DNA of 64,000 bases from Candidatus Methylomirabilota bacterium (GCA_035315345.1 DATFYA010000214.1:1-64000); one strand, 5' to 3'. Positions 10,093 through 19,861 are shown, numbered from the stretch's first letter. Numbers and translations: made by a program. Notes: generated by a model from the sequence alone, not told the origin.

Positions 10093-10883
10093 GGGTCGAC
10101 CCGAGCGCCGGGCTCACCCCGATGCTCGAGGTGGCTGACATCAGCGTGCGCTTCGGGGCGGTGCAGGCCCTCGAGCGCGTCGGCCTGACGATCCACCGCG
10201 GGGAGATCGTGGCCATCATCGGGCCCAACGGGGCGGGCAAGACCACCCTGCTCAACGTGATCAGCGGCTTCTATCACCCGACCGAGGGCCGCATCCTCTT
10301 CGAGGGGCGCGACCGCACGCACCTGCGGCCCTACGACGTGGCCGCCCTCGGGGTGGCGCGCACCTTCCAGAACGTGGCCCTGTTCAAGGGCATGAGCGTG
10401 CTCGACAACATCATGACCGGCCGCCTGCTGAAGATGGGCGGCAACGTGCTGCTCGACGCGCTCTACTGGGGTCCGGCCAAGAAGCAGGAGCTGGAGCACC
10501 GCGCCTTCGTGGAGCGGATCATCGACTTCCTGGAGATCGAGGCCATCCGCAAGAGTCCGGCGGGTCGGCTGCCCTACGGGCTGCAGAAGCGGGTGGAGCT
10601 GGCGCGGGCCCTCGCGGCCGAGCCCAAGCTGCTCCTGCTCGACGAGCCGATGGCCGGGATGAACGTCGAGGAGAAGGAAGACATGTGCCGCTTCATCCTC
10701 GGCGTCAACGACGAGTTCGGCACCACCATCGCGCTCATCGAGCACGACATGAGCGTGGTCATGGACATCTCGGACCGGGTCGTGGCCCTGGACTACGGGC
10801 GCAAGATCGCCGACGGCCGCCCGGACGAGGTGCGGGCGGATCAGGGCGTCATCGACGCCTACCTCGGGGTGGCCCATGCTTGA
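10089..10883 (+). CDS. livG: Liv-type ABC transporter ATPase, copy 1
   Basis: Cytoplasmic ATPase of a branched-chain-amino-acid-type (HAAT) ABC importer, 264 aa. Walker A GPNGAGKTT at residues 45-53, Walker B LLLLDEPMAGMN, and His switch in IEHDM. The signature region is LPYGLQKRVELARAL, the LivG variant of LSGGQ. ATG 10089 overlaps the synthetase stop (ATGA); the ATG at 10122 would remove a non-conserved N-terminus and is possible. It overlaps livH by 8 nt. Confidence 0.93.
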   Translation: MRVDPSAGLTPMLEVADISVRFGAVQALERVGLTIHRGEIVAIIGPNGAGKTTLLNVISGFYHPTEGRILFEGRDRTHLRPYDVAALGVARTFQNVALFKGMSVLDNIMTGRLLKMGGNVLLDALYWGPAKKQELEHRAFVERIIDFLEIEAIRKSPAGRLPYGLQKRVELARALAAEPKLLLLDEPMAGMNVEEKEDMCRFILGVNDEFGTTIALIEHDMSVVMDISDRVVALDYGRKIADGRPDEVRADQGVIDAYLGVAHA

Positions 10884-11814
10884 CCTGCTGTACGCGGTCG
10901 TGGTCGGGCCGGTGAAGGACATGGTCGGCGCGCCCACGTTCCTGGCCGAGGTGGTGATCGGCGGGCTCGCGGCCGGGCTCATGTACTCGCTGGTGGCCCT
11001 GGGCTTCGTGCTCATCTACAAGGCCTCGGGGGTCTTCAACTTCGCCCAGGGGGTCATGGTGCTCTTCGCGGCGCTGACCCTGGTCGGGCTGATGGAGCGC
11101 GGCGTGCCCCTCGTGCCGGCGCTGGCCCTGACCATGCTGGTGATGGTCGCGCTCGCCTTCGCGATCGAGCGTGTGGTGCTGCGCCCGCTCGTGAACCAGG
11201 AGCAGATCATCCTGTTCATGGCCACCATCGGGCTCAACTTCTTCCTGGAAGGTTTCGGCGAGCTGGCGTGGGGCAGCAACGTCAAGAAGCTCGACGTGGG
11301 GATTCCCGACAGCTCCTTCATGGTCTGGGGCATCCAGATCAACCGGCTCGAGATGACCGCGGCGCTCACCGCGGCGGTGCTGGTGGCGGTGATGGCGGTG
11401 TTCTTCCAGCGCACGCGGATCGGCCGCGCGCTCCGCGCGGTGGCCGACGATCACGAGGCCGCCCTGTCCATCGGCATCCCGCTGAACACCATCTGGATCG
11501 TGGTGTGGTCGGTCGCCGGGCTGGTCGCCATCGTGGCCGGCATCATGTGGGGGGCCAAGAGCGGCGTGCAGTTCAGCCTCTCCCTCATCGCGCTCAAGGC
11601 GCTGCCGGTACTGATCCTGGGCGGGTTCACCTCGGTGCCGGGCGCGATCGTGGGCGGGCTCATCATCGGCGTCGGCGAGAAGATCGCCGAGGTCTACTGG
11701 GGACCGCTGGTGGGCGGGGCCATCGAGAACTGGTTCGCCTACGTGCTCGCGCTCGCGTTCCTGCTCGTGCGCCCGCAGGGTCTCTTCGGGGAAAAGATCA
11801 TTGAGCGCGTCTAG
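10876..11814 (+). CDS. livH: Liv-type ABC transporter permease (LivH), copy 1
   Basis: Inner-membrane permease of 312 aa with about eight hydrophobic segments. LivH hallmarks are GLMYSLVALGFVLIYKASG and FNFAQGVMVL near the N-terminus, a cytoplasmic RTRIGRALRAVADD loop that contacts the ATPases, and FTSVPGAIVGGL in the C-terminal half. Starts at ATG 10876 inside the end of livG. It should pair with the LivM subunit next door; the transported ligand cannot be read from the permease. Confidence 0.93.
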   Translation: MLDLLYAVVVGPVKDMVGAPTFLAEVVIGGLAAGLMYSLVALGFVLIYKASGVFNFAQGVMVLFAALTLVGLMERGVPLVPALALTMLVMVALAFAIERVVLRPLVNQEQIILFMATIGLNFFLEGFGELAWGSNVKKLDVGIPDSSFMVWGIQINRLEMTAALTAAVLVAVMAVFFQRTRIGRALRAVADDHEAALSIGIPLNTIWIVVWSVAGLVAIVAGIMWGAKSGVQFSLSLIALKALPVLILGGFTSVPGAIVGGLIIGVGEKIAEVYWGPLVGGAIENWFAYVLALAFLLVRPQGLFGEKIIERV

Positions 11815-11829
11815 AGCGAGCGGCCGCCC

Positions 11830-12906
11830 GTGATCTACCGGGAGGCGGGCCAGTTCAAGAGCACCTACGCGGCCGATCAGGCGGTGTTCCCGATCCGCCA
11901 GGATCGGATCATCGGGGGGCTCGCGCTGGTTGCCGCGGTGGTCGCGCTGCCGCTGGTGGCCGACGAGTACTGGCTGCAGGCGGTGCTGATCCCGTTCCTC
12001 ATCTATTCGCTGGCCGCCCTCGGCCTCAACCTGCTCACCGGCTACGCGGGACAGGTGTCGCTCGGCACCGGCGGCTTCATGGCGGTGGGCGCCTACTCCG
12101 CGTTCAAGCTGTCGAGCGCGTTCCCCTGGCTCAGCATCATCATCGTCTTCCTGCTCGCCGGCCTGGTGACCGCCCTGGTCGGGCTCGTGTTCGGCATCCC
12201 ATCGCTGCGCATCAAGGGCTTCTACCTGGCGGTGGCCACGCTCGCCGCCCAGTTCTTCCTCGTCTGGCTCTTCAACAAGGTGGCCTGGTTCACCGACTAC
12301 GCCTCGTCCGGCACCATCACCGCGCCGCCGCGAACGGTGCTGGGCGTGATGGTGACCGGACCGGAGGCGACGGCGCCCGTGCGGTACCTGGCCGCGCTGG
12401 CCATGGTCGCCCTGTTCGCGGTGATCGCCAAGAACCTGGTGCGGGGGCGGGTGGGGCGCTCCTGGATGGCGATCCGCGACCGGGACATCGCGGCCGAGAT
12501 CATCGGAGTGCGGCCGCTCCGCACCAAGCTGCTCGCCTTCTCGATCAGCTCGTTCTTCTGCGGCGTGGCCGGCGCCGAGTACGTCTTCCTCTACCTGGGG
12601 AGCGCGGAGACCCTCGCGTTCGACATCAACGTGTCGTTCCTGGTGCTCTTCATGGTCATCATCGGCGGCCTCGGGAGCATCCTCGGCTCCTTCCTGGGCG
12701 CCGCCTTCATCGTGATGGTGCCCATCTTCCTGACCAACATGCCCCATCTGCTGGGCGTGGCCATGCCGGTGGCCCTCCAGAAGCAGATCGAGCTGATGGT
12801 GTTCGGCGGCCTGATCGTCCTGTTCCTCATCGTCGAGCCGAACGGCCTGGCCCGGCTCTGGCAGATCGGCAAGGAGAAGCTGCGCCTGTGGCCGTTCCCG
12901 TACTAG
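11830..12906 (+). CDS. livM: Liv-type ABC transporter permease (LivM), copy 1
   Basis: Second permease subunit, 358 aa from GTG 11830. Typical LivM features: LGLNLLTGYAGQVSLGTGGFMAVGAY, PSLRIKGFYLAVATLAAQF, GRSWMAIRDRDIAAEIIGV as the coupling loop, and IIGGLGSILGS. The 15-nt gap from livH and the coding order are standard. The N-terminal 25 residues (MIYREAGQFKSTYAADQAVF) are conserved with the second LivM at 18775, so both have a short cytoplasmic extension before the first membrane span. Confidence 0.92.
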   Translation: MIYREAGQFKSTYAADQAVFPIRQDRIIGGLALVAAVVALPLVADEYWLQAVLIPFLIYSLAALGLNLLTGYAGQVSLGTGGFMAVGAYSAFKLSSAFPWLSIIIVFLLAGLVTALVGLVFGIPSLRIKGFYLAVATLAAQFFLVWLFNKVAWFTDYASSGTITAPPRTVLGVMVTGPEATAPVRYLAALAMVALFAVIAKNLVRGRVGRSWMAIRDRDIAAEIIGVRPLRTKLLAFSISSFFCGVAGAEYVFLYLGSAETLAFDINVSFLVLFMVIIGGLGSILGSFLGAAFIVMVPIFLTNMPHLLGVAMPVALQKQIELMVFGGLIVLFLIVEPNGLARLWQIGKEKLRLWPFPY

Positions 12907-12952
12907 CGTCCGTTCCCGTGCCCATCCCCATCACCCGCAGGAGGAATCACCC

Positions 12953-14278
12953 ATGACCCTACGACGTGTCATGTTCGTGCTGCTGGCCCTGAGCATCGTC
13001 GCGCTGCCCATGGGCGGCCGCGCCTGGGCTCAGGCCAAGGAGATGTTCGTCCCCTCGCTCGTGTACCGCACCGGGCCGTACGCCCCCAGCGGTGTTCCGT
13101 TCGCCAACGGCATGTGGGACTACCTGACGATGCTCAACGAGCGCGACGGCGGCATCAACGGCGTCAAGCTCGTCGTCGAGGAGTGCGAGACCCAGTACGA
13201 CACCAAGCAGGGCGTCGAGTGCTACGAGCGGCTCAAGGGCAAGAACGGCGGAGCGATGGCCTTCAATCCGCTCAGCACCGGCATCACCTACCAGCTCATC
13301 CCCAAGGCGGCGGTGGACAAGGTGGTGGTCCACTCGATGGGCTACGGCATGACCGCGGCCTCGGACGGCCGCTGGTTCCCGTGGGTGTTCACCTTCCCCA
13401 CCACCTACTGGAGCCAGGCCTCCTCGGTCATCCGCTACATCGGCCAGCAGGAGGGCGGGCTCGAGAAGCTCAAGGGCAAGAAGATCGTCCACATCTACCA
13501 CAACAGCCCCTACGGCAAGGAGGCCAACCCGACGCTCGAGGAGCTGGCCCGCAAGTACGGCTTCGAGCTGACGCTCCTCGCGGTGGACCATCCGGGCCAG
13601 GAGCAGAAGGCGACGTGGCTTCAGGTGCGGCGCATCAACCCGGCGTGGATCTACATGTCGGGCTGGGGGGTGATGAACCAGGTCGCGGTGAAGGAGGCGG
13701 CCTCCGTCAACTTCCCGATGGATCACTTCATCGGCAACTGGTGGTCGGCGAGCGAGGCGGACGTCATCCCGGCCGGCGACGGCGCCAAGGGCTACAAGGG
13801 CGCGACGTTACACGCGCCGGGCGCGAGCTTCAAGGTGCACGCCGACATCGTCAAGTACGTGTACGACAAGGGGAAGAACATCGGCCCCAAGGACAAGATC
13901 GGCGAGGCCCTCTACAATCGCGGCGTGATCAACGCGATGTACATGACCGAGGTCTTCCGGACCGCGATGGCGAAGTACGGCAACAAGCCGCTGACCACCG
14001 AGCAGGTGCGCTGGGGCTACGAGCACTTCAACCTGACCGACGCGCGGCTGGACCAGATCGGGCTGAAGGGGTTCACCCACCCGGTGAAGGTCACCTGCGA
14101 GGATCACGAGGGCAACGGCCCGGTGCTCATCCAGCAGTGGGACGGCAAGAAGTGGAACGTCGTCTCGGAGTGGGTGCAGCCGATGCGCGAGGTGGTGCGG
14201 CCGAAGCTGGAGACCGCGGCGGTCGAGGAAGGCAAGAAGCTCGGCTACACCATGCGCGACTGCTCCAAGGAGAACTAG
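12953..14278 (+). CDS. livK: ABC transporter substrate-binding protein (LivK/HAAT family), copy 1
   Basis: Periplasmic binding protein, 441 aa, with a Sec signal peptide (RRVMFVLLALSIVALP, cleavage near AWAQA). The mature part starts with SLVYRTGPYAPSGVPFANG, the type I periplasmic binding fold of the HAAT family. ATG 12953 follows a strong AGGAGG site. Longer than E. coli LivK (about 370 aa) and without the Ser/Thr pattern typical of Leu/Ile/Val binding, so the ligand is more likely an organic or aromatic acid; that is inference from the co-transcribed synthetase. Confidence 0.92.
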   Translation: MTLRRVMFVLLALSIVALPMGGRAWAQAKEMFVPSLVYRTGPYAPSGVPFANGMWDYLTMLNERDGGINGVKLVVEECETQYDTKQGVECYERLKGKNGGAMAFNPLSTGITYQLIPKAAVDKVVVHSMGYGMTAASDGRWFPWVFTFPTTYWSQASSVIRYIGQQEGGLEKLKGKKIVHIYHNSPYGKEANPTLEELARKYGFELTLLAVDHPGQEQKATWLQVRRINPAWIYMSGWGVMNQVAVKEAASVNFPMDHFIGNWWSASEADVIPAGDGAKGYKGATLHAPGASFKVHADIVKYVYDKGKNIGPKDKIGEALYNRGVINAMYMTEVFRTAMAKYGNKPLTTEQVRWGYEHFNLTDARLDQIGLKGFTHPVKVTCEDHEGNGPVLIQQWDGKKWNVVSEWVQPMREVVRPKLETAAVEEGKKLGYTMRDCSKEN

Positions 14279-14282
14279 CCGC

Positions 14283-15110
14283 GTGGCCGTCGTCGTGAGC
14301 GACCTCGCCCGCCCGCTGCTCTCGGTGAACAACATCGAGGTGATCTACGATCACGTGATCCTCGTGTTGAAGGGCGTGTCGCTCCGGGTCCCCGAGGAGG
14401 GCATCGTGGCCCTCCTCGGGGCCAACGGCGCCGGCAAGAGCACCACATTGAAGGCCATCTCCGGCCTCCTGCGCACCGAGCGCGGCGAGGTGACCAAGGG
14501 CGGGGTCGAGTTGTCGGGAGAGCCGATCCATCGGCGCGAGGCCTCCGAGGTCGTCCGCCGCGGGATCGTCCAGGTGATGGAGGGGCGCCACGTCTTCGAG
14601 CACCTGACCGTGGAGGAGAACCTCCTCACCGGCGGCTACATCCGGCGAAACGGCCAGTTTCTCAAGCGCGACCTCGACCTGGTCTACACCTACTTTCCGC
14701 GGCTGCGCGAGCGGCGCTCCGTACGGGCCGGCTACGTCTCGGGCGGCGAGCAGCAGATGCTCGCGATCGGCCGCGCCCTCATGGCCCATCCCCGGCTGAT
14801 GCTGCTGGACGAGCCTTCGATGGGGCTGGCCCCCATGCTGGTGCAGGAGATCTTCGAGATCGTGGGGCGGCTCAATCGCGAGGAGAAGGTCGCGGTGCTG
14901 CTCGCCGAGCAGAACGCGAACATGGCGCTGCGCTTCGCCCAGTACGTGTACGTGATGGAGAACGGCCGCATCGTGCTGGACGGCGACGTGAAGGCGATCA
15001 GCGAGAACGAGGACATCAAGGAGTTCTACCTCGGGCTGTCCGGCGTCGGACAGCGGAAGAGCTACCGCGACGTGAAGCACTACAAGCGTCGCAAGCGGTG
15101 GCTCTCGTGA
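14283..15110 (+). CDS. livF: Liv-type ABC transporter ATPase (LivF), copy 1
   Basis: Second ATPase of the transporter, 275 aa from GTG 14283, 4 nt after livK. Walker A GANGAGKST at residues 46-54, signature YVSGGEQQMLAIGRAL, Walker B MLLDEPSMGLAP and switch His position replaced by Gln in LAEQNAN, as usual for LivF. The C-terminus carries an unusual basic tail (RKSYRDVKHYKRRKRWLS) beyond the normal LivF end, shared with the second copy at 21153. Confidence 0.93.
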   Translation: MAVVVSDLARPLLSVNNIEVIYDHVILVLKGVSLRVPEEGIVALLGANGAGKSTTLKAISGLLRTERGEVTKGGVELSGEPIHRREASEVVRRGIVQVMEGRHVFEHLTVEENLLTGGYIRRNGQFLKRDLDLVYTYFPRLRERRSVRAGYVSGGEQQMLAIGRALMAHPRLMLLDEPSMGLAPMLVQEIFEIVGRLNREEKVAVLLAEQNANMALRFAQYVYVMENGRIVLDGDVKAISENEDIKEFYLGLSGVGQRKSYRDVKHYKRRKRWLS

Positions 15111-15120
15111 GAAAGCGGCC

Positions 15121-15939
15121 ATGAGCGCCCAGCTCGAGATCGGAGAGGTCTCCAAGTCTTTCGGCGGCGTCCTCGCGGTGAACCGGGTGAGCCTGGAGGT
15201 CCGGCGGGGTGAGATCCTCTCGGTCATCGGGCCCAACGGGGCCGGCAAGACGACGCTGCTCAACATGATCAGCGGCTTCTACCATCCCGATTCCGGGCGG
15301 CTCACCCTGGACGGCAAGGACGTGACCCACACCGCCCCGAGCCGCATGGCCGAGATGGGCGTGGCCCGCACCTTCCAGAACATCGCCCTCTTCCGCGGCA
15401 TGACCGTGCTCGACAACCTGATGCTGGGCCGGCACGTGCACATGCGCGCGGGCGTGCTCGCCTCGTTCGCCTACTGGGGCTTCGCCCAGAAGGAGGAGGT
15501 GGCGCACCGCAAGCGGGTCGAGGACATCATCGACTTCCTCAAGATCCAGGACCTGCGCCGGCGGCCCACCGGCTCGCTGGCCTACGGCCTGCAGAAGCGG
15601 GTGGAGCTGGGTCGGGCCCTCGCGCTGGATCCGAAGGTGCTGCTGCTCGACGAGCCGATGGGCGGGTGCAACCACGAGGAGAAGGAGGACATGGCCCGCT
15701 ACGTCCTCGACGTCAATCAGGAGTGGGGGACGACCATCATCCTGATCGAGCACGACATGGGCGTGGTCATGGACATCTCCGACCGGGTCGCGGTCCTCGA
15801 CATGGGACAGAAGATCTCCGAGGGCACCCCGGACGAGGTCCGGGCCGATCCCCGCGTGATCAAGGCGTATCTGGGCGACAGCAAGGGGCGCGGCGTCGCC
15901 GCGCCGAACGGAGCCGGGAAGGGAGAGCAGGGGCGATGA
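15121..15939 (+). CDS. livG: Liv-type ABC transporter ATPase, copy 2
   Basis: 272 aa, paralogue of the ATPase at 10089. Walker A GPNGAGKTT at residues 37-45, signature region LAYGLQKRVELGRALA, Walker B VLLLDEPMGGCN, His in IEHDM. The C-terminal extension (GRGVAAPNGAGKGEQGR) is absent from copy 1. It starts the second transport cassette, 10 nt after livF copy 1, and overlaps the second acyl-CoA synthetase by 4 nt; gene order therefore differs from cassette 1, where the synthetase precedes livG. Confidence 0.93.
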   Translation: MSAQLEIGEVSKSFGGVLAVNRVSLEVRRGEILSVIGPNGAGKTTLLNMISGFYHPDSGRLTLDGKDVTHTAPSRMAEMGVARTFQNIALFRGMTVLDNLMLGRHVHMRAGVLASFAYWGFAQKEEVAHRKRVEDIIDFLKIQDLRRRPTGSLAYGLQKRVELGRALALDPKVLLLDEPMGGCNHEEKEDMARYVLDVNQEWGTTIILIEHDMGVVMDISDRVAVLDMGQKISEGTPDEVRADPRVIKAYLGDSKGRGVAAPNGAGKGEQGR

Positions 15940-17867
15940 CACCGACCGCCGACGACCTGACCACGCTGCCCCGACTGCTGCAGCGGAACGCGCGCGAGCG
16001 GGGCGCCCGCCCCGCCATCCGCGAGAAGGACCGCGGCATCTGGCAGACCCAGACCTGGAAGGAGTACCACGACCACGTGCGCGACTTCACCTTGGGGCTC
16101 GCCGCGCTCGGGTTCCGGCGCGGCGAGAAGCTCTCGGTGATCGGCGACAATCGCCCGCGGCTGTACTGGGCCCAGCTGGCCGCGCAGGCTCTCGGCGGCA
16201 TCGCGGTGCCGGTGTACCAGGATTCCATCGCCCGCGAGCTGCAGTACGTATGGGGCCACGCCGAGGCCGCCATCATCGTGGCCGAGGACCAGGAGCAGGT
16301 CGACAAGATCATCTCGCTCCGGGACCAGCTCCCCGGCCTCCGTCACGTCATCTACGACGACGGGCGCGGGCTCGCCCAGTACCGCTTCGACTGGCTCAAG
16401 TCCTTCGACGAGGTCGAGGAGATGGGGCGCCGGTACGGGGCCGAGCATCCGGGCGCCTTCGAGGCCGAGGTCGAGCAGGGCCGGCCGGACGACGTGGCGA
16501 TGATCTGCTACACGTCGGGCACCACCGGCAATCCCAAGGGGGCGATGCTGACCCACGCCAACGTGGTGTCCACCGCGCGCACGTTCATGTCCGCGGAGGA
16601 CGTGCGGGCCAACGACGAGTGGCTGTGTTACCTGCCGATGGCCTGGGTGGGCGATTCGCTCTACTCGCTGGTGCTGAGCCTGGCCGCCGGCTTCTGCTGC
16701 AACTGCCCGGAGAGCCCGGAGACGGTGCAGCGGGACCTGCGCGAGCTGGGGCCGACCACCGTGCTGGCCCCGCCGCGCATCTGGGAGAACATGCTGACCT
16801 CGGTGCAGGTGCGCGCGGCCGACGCGACGCCGCTCAAGCGACGGGTGTACGAGCGGTTCCGCCGTACCGCCGAGGAGGCGGAGATCCTGCGCGCGGACGG
16901 CAAGCCGGTCCCGCTCGGCCTGCGGATCATGTGCGCGCTGGGGGAGTTCTTCGTGTACGGCCCGGTGCGCGATCAGCTGGGCCTGCGCCGCGCGCGCTGG
17001 GCCTACACCGGCGGCGCCCCGCTCGGCCCCGACACCTTCCGTTTCTTCCGCTCGATCGGGGTGAACCTCAAGCAGGTCTACGGCTCCACCGAGTCGAGCG
17101 CGCTGATCTCGATCCAGCCCGACGCGGAAGCCAATCCGACCACCGCGGGCCGGCCGTGCCCGGGCATCGAGGTGAAGATCGCCGACCGCGGCGAGGTGCT
17201 CATCCGCAGCCGCGGCATCTTCAAGGGCTACTACAAGGCGGAGGAGGCCACCCGCGAGGTGGTGGACGGCGAGGGGTGGTTTCACACCGGCGACGCCGGA
17301 TTCCTCGACCCGCGCGGCCACCTGGTCATCATCGACCGGGCCAAGGACGTGGGGGCCATGGGCGACGGCGAACCCTTCGCGCCCCAGTTCATCGAGAACA
17401 AGCTCAAGTTCAGCCCCTACATCCGGGAGGCGGTGGCCTTCGGCGATCAGAAGCCCTTCGTGACCGCCATGGTCGCCATCGATCTCAACACGGTGGGGAA
17501 CTGGGCGGAGCGGCGGGGCATTCCATATACGAGCTACATGGACCTCTCGCAGAAGCCGGAGATCCGGGATCTGATCCGGGAGGAGATCGCCAAGGGCAAC
17601 GCCACCCTGCCGGAGAGCACCCGGATCCGCCGGTTCCTCCTGCTCACCAAGGACCTGGAGGCCGACGACGCGGAGATGACCCGCACCCGGAAGGTGCGTC
17701 GCCGCTTCGTGGCCGAGAAGTACGCCTCGGTCATCGACGCCTTCTACTCCGGCGGCACCGCGGTCGAGCTGAGCACGCTGATCACCTACGAGGACGGCCG
17801 GCAGGCCAGCATCCAGTCCCGGGTATCCATCGCCGACGTGGAGGCCGAGACCCTCGCCCATGTCTGA
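15936..17867 (+). CDS. Long-chain acyl-CoA synthetase (AMP-forming), copy 2
   Basis: 643-aa paralogue of the synthetase at 8149, AMP-forming acyl-CoA ligase. Adenylate loop CYTSGTTGNPKGAML near residue 190, YGSTESSAL near 385, and TRTRKVRRRF near the C-terminus with the presumed catalytic Lys. ATG 15936 overlaps the livG stop (ATGA); the frame runs on upstream but that is livG shadow. It overlaps livH copy 2 by 8 nt. The two synthetases differ in the segment after residue 300, suggesting different acid substrates. Confidence 0.93.
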   Translation: MTPTADDLTTLPRLLQRNARERGARPAIREKDRGIWQTQTWKEYHDHVRDFTLGLAALGFRRGEKLSVIGDNRPRLYWAQLAAQALGGIAVPVYQDSIARELQYVWGHAEAAIIVAEDQEQVDKIISLRDQLPGLRHVIYDDGRGLAQYRFDWLKSFDEVEEMGRRYGAEHPGAFEAEVEQGRPDDVAMICYTSGTTGNPKGAMLTHANVVSTARTFMSAEDVRANDEWLCYLPMAWVGDSLYSLVLSLAAGFCCNCPESPETVQRDLRELGPTTVLAPPRIWENMLTSVQVRAADATPLKRRVYERFRRTAEEAEILRADGKPVPLGLRIMCALGEFFVYGPVRDQLGLRRARWAYTGGAPLGPDTFRFFRSIGVNLKQVYGSTESSALISIQPDAEANPTTAGRPCPGIEVKIADRGEVLIRSRGIFKGYYKAEEATREVVDGEGWFHTGDAGFLDPRGHLVIIDRAKDVGAMGDGEPFAPQFIENKLKFSPYIREAVAFGDQKPFVTAMVAIDLNTVGNWAERRGIPYTSYMDLSQKPEIRDLIREEIAKGNATLPESTRIRRFLLLTKDLEADDAEMTRTRKVRRRFVAEKYASVIDAFYSGGTAVELSTLITYEDGRQASIQSRVSIADVEAETLAHV

Positions 17868-18759
17868 GCTCGACTGGCAGTTCTTCGCGCTGCTCTTGTC
17901 CAACGGCATCCTGATCGGGCTCATGTACGCCCTGATCGCCCTCGGGTTCGTCCTGGTCTACAAGGCCACGGACGCCATCAACTTCGCCCAGGGCGAGTTC
18001 GTCATGATCGCCGGCTTCGTGGTGGCGGTCGGGGTTGGCACCTACGGGGCGCCGCTGTGGCTGGCGATCACCATCGGGCTCGTCGCGATGATCGCCTTCG
18101 GCTTCGGCCTCGAGCGCGTGATGCTGCGGCGGTTGATCGGCCGGCCGGTCATCGCGGTGGTCATGGCCACCATCGGCCTGGCCGCGGTCCTGCGCGGCTT
18201 CGGCCCCCTGGTGTGGGGCGCCGGGACCAAGTCGCTGCCGTTGCCGATCAGCGAGGAGCCCATCATCCTGGGCCCCCTCTTCATTCCGCCCATCCAGCTC
18301 GTCGGCGCCGGGGTGAGCCTGCTGTTCCTGGCCGGATTCACCTGGTTCTTCCTGAAGAGCCGTCGGGGCATCGCGATGCGGGCGGTGGCCGACAACCAGC
18401 AGGTGGCCATGGCGATGGGGATCAACGTCGAGCGCTACTTCGGCCTGGCCTGGGCCATGACCGGCATCGTCTCCGCGCTGGGCGGCATCGTCTGGGGCAA
18501 CCTGCTGGGCGTCGACGTGCAGCTCTCGCTGGTCGGGCTGAAGGTGTTCCCGGTGGTCATCCTGGGCGGTCTCGACTCGATCCCGGGGGCCATCGTGGGC
18601 GGCCTGATCGTGGGGTTGGTGGAGAACCTGGCCGCCGGCTACATCGACCCGTACGTCGGGGGCGGGACCAAGGACTTCGCCCCCTACGTGCTGATGATCA
18701 TCGCGCTGATGGTCCGGCCGTACGGGATCTTCGGCAAGGCGATCATCGAGCGTATCTGA
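17860..18759 (+). CDS. livH: Liv-type ABC transporter permease (LivH), copy 2
   Basis: 299-aa membrane permease. Landmarks are GLMYALIALGFVLVYKATD, INFAQGEFVMIAGF, KSRRGIAMRAVADNQQVAMAMGI for the ATPase-coupling loop, and DSIPGAIVGGLIVG. ATG 17860 lies in the end of the synthetase gene. Closer in its FAQGEF motif to canonical LivH than copy 1 (FAQGVM). Confidence 0.93.
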   Translation: MSELDWQFFALLLSNGILIGLMYALIALGFVLVYKATDAINFAQGEFVMIAGFVVAVGVGTYGAPLWLAITIGLVAMIAFGFGLERVMLRRLIGRPVIAVVMATIGLAAVLRGFGPLVWGAGTKSLPLPISEEPIILGPLFIPPIQLVGAGVSLLFLAGFTWFFLKSRRGIAMRAVADNQQVAMAMGINVERYFGLAWAMTGIVSALGGIVWGNLLGVDVQLSLVGLKVFPVVILGGLDSIPGAIVGGLIVGLVENLAAGYIDPYVGGGTKDFAPYVLMIIALMVRPYGIFGKAIIERI

Positions 18760-18774
18760 GAGAGGACCCGAGCC

Positions 18775-19842
18775 ATGATCCACCGCGAATCCGGCCTGCT
18801 GAAGACGACGTACCAGGCGGACATGGCACTCTATCCGCTGCCCGTCGCGAAGTGGGCGGTGGGGGCGATCGCGGTGCTGGCGTTCGTGGTCGTCCCGCTG
18901 GTCCTCGACGAGTACTATCTGTCCATCTGCAACCTGATCTCGGTTGCCGTCGTGGGCGCGCTCGGGCTCAACATCCTGGTCGGCTACACCGGCCAGGTGT
19001 CGATCGGCCACGGCGCGTTCATGTCGGTGGGCGCCTACACCGCGGCCAACCTGGCGGTGCGCCTCGGGGCGCCCTTCTGGATCTCGCTGCCCCTGGGTGG
19101 CCTGATGGCCGCGCTGATCGGCGCGATCGTGGGGGTGCCGTCGCTGCGCATCAAGGGCTTGTACCTGGCCATCGCCACCCTGGCCGGGCAGCTCATCATC
19201 GAGTGGACGATCAACCACGTGACGTGGATCAGCGGCGGGGTGCAGGCCTCGATCGAGGTGCCGCGCCCCACCGTGTTCGGCAACCCGATCAACACCCAGC
19301 GCGAGATGTACTACTTCCTGCTCGTGTTCGTGGTGTTGGCCATCGCGGGGGTGATGAACCTCATGCGCACCCGGGTGGGCCGGGCGTTCATCGCGATCCG
19401 CGATCAGGACATCGCGGCCGAGATCATCGGGATCAACATCTTCAAGTACAAGCTGCTGGCCTTCGCGATCTCGTCGTTCTACGCAGGAGTCACCGGGGTG
19501 CTCTACACCTACTACCTGGGCATCGCCAACTACGAGCAGTTCCAGATCACCACGTCCATCGATTACCTGGCCATGATCATCATCGGCGGCCTGGGCTCGG
19601 TCCTGGGCTCGGTGTTCGGGGCGATCTTCGTGACCCTGCTGCCGATCGTGATCCGCTCCGTCATGGAGGCGTTCGGCGGCTTCCTCTTCTCGTCGGGCGC
19701 GGTCCTGAACATCATCCCGAACCTGCGGCTGATCATCTTCGGCCTGCTGATCATCGTCTTTCTCGTTGTTGAGCCAGAGGGGCTCAACCGGCTGTGGCGC
19801 AACATCCGCAGCTATTTCCGGGTCTGGCCATTCGCGTACTGA
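18775..19842 (+). CDS. livM: Liv-type ABC transporter permease (LivM), copy 2
   Basis: 355 aa from ATG 18775. LivM features: LGLNILVGYTGQVSIGHGAFMSVGAY, PSLRIKGLYLAIATLAGQ, GRAFIAIRDQDIAAEIIGI, and IIGGLGSVLGSVFGA. N-terminal MIHRESGLLKTTYQADMALYP parallels copy 1. The 15-nt gap after livH equals that in cassette 1, supporting origin by duplication of a block. Confidence 0.93.
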   Translation: MIHRESGLLKTTYQADMALYPLPVAKWAVGAIAVLAFVVVPLVLDEYYLSICNLISVAVVGALGLNILVGYTGQVSIGHGAFMSVGAYTAANLAVRLGAPFWISLPLGGLMAALIGAIVGVPSLRIKGLYLAIATLAGQLIIEWTINHVTWISGGVQASIEVPRPTVFGNPINTQREMYYFLLVFVVLAIAGVMNLMRTRVGRAFIAIRDQDIAAEIIGINIFKYKLLAFAISSFYAGVTGVLYTYYLGIANYEQFQITTSIDYLAMIIIGGLGSVLGSVFGAIFVTLLPIVIRSVMEAFGGFLFSSGAVLNIIPNLRLIIFGLLIIVFLVVEPEGLNRLWRNIRSYFRVWPFAY

Positions 19843-19861
19843 CCGACCAAGGAGGACAGCC

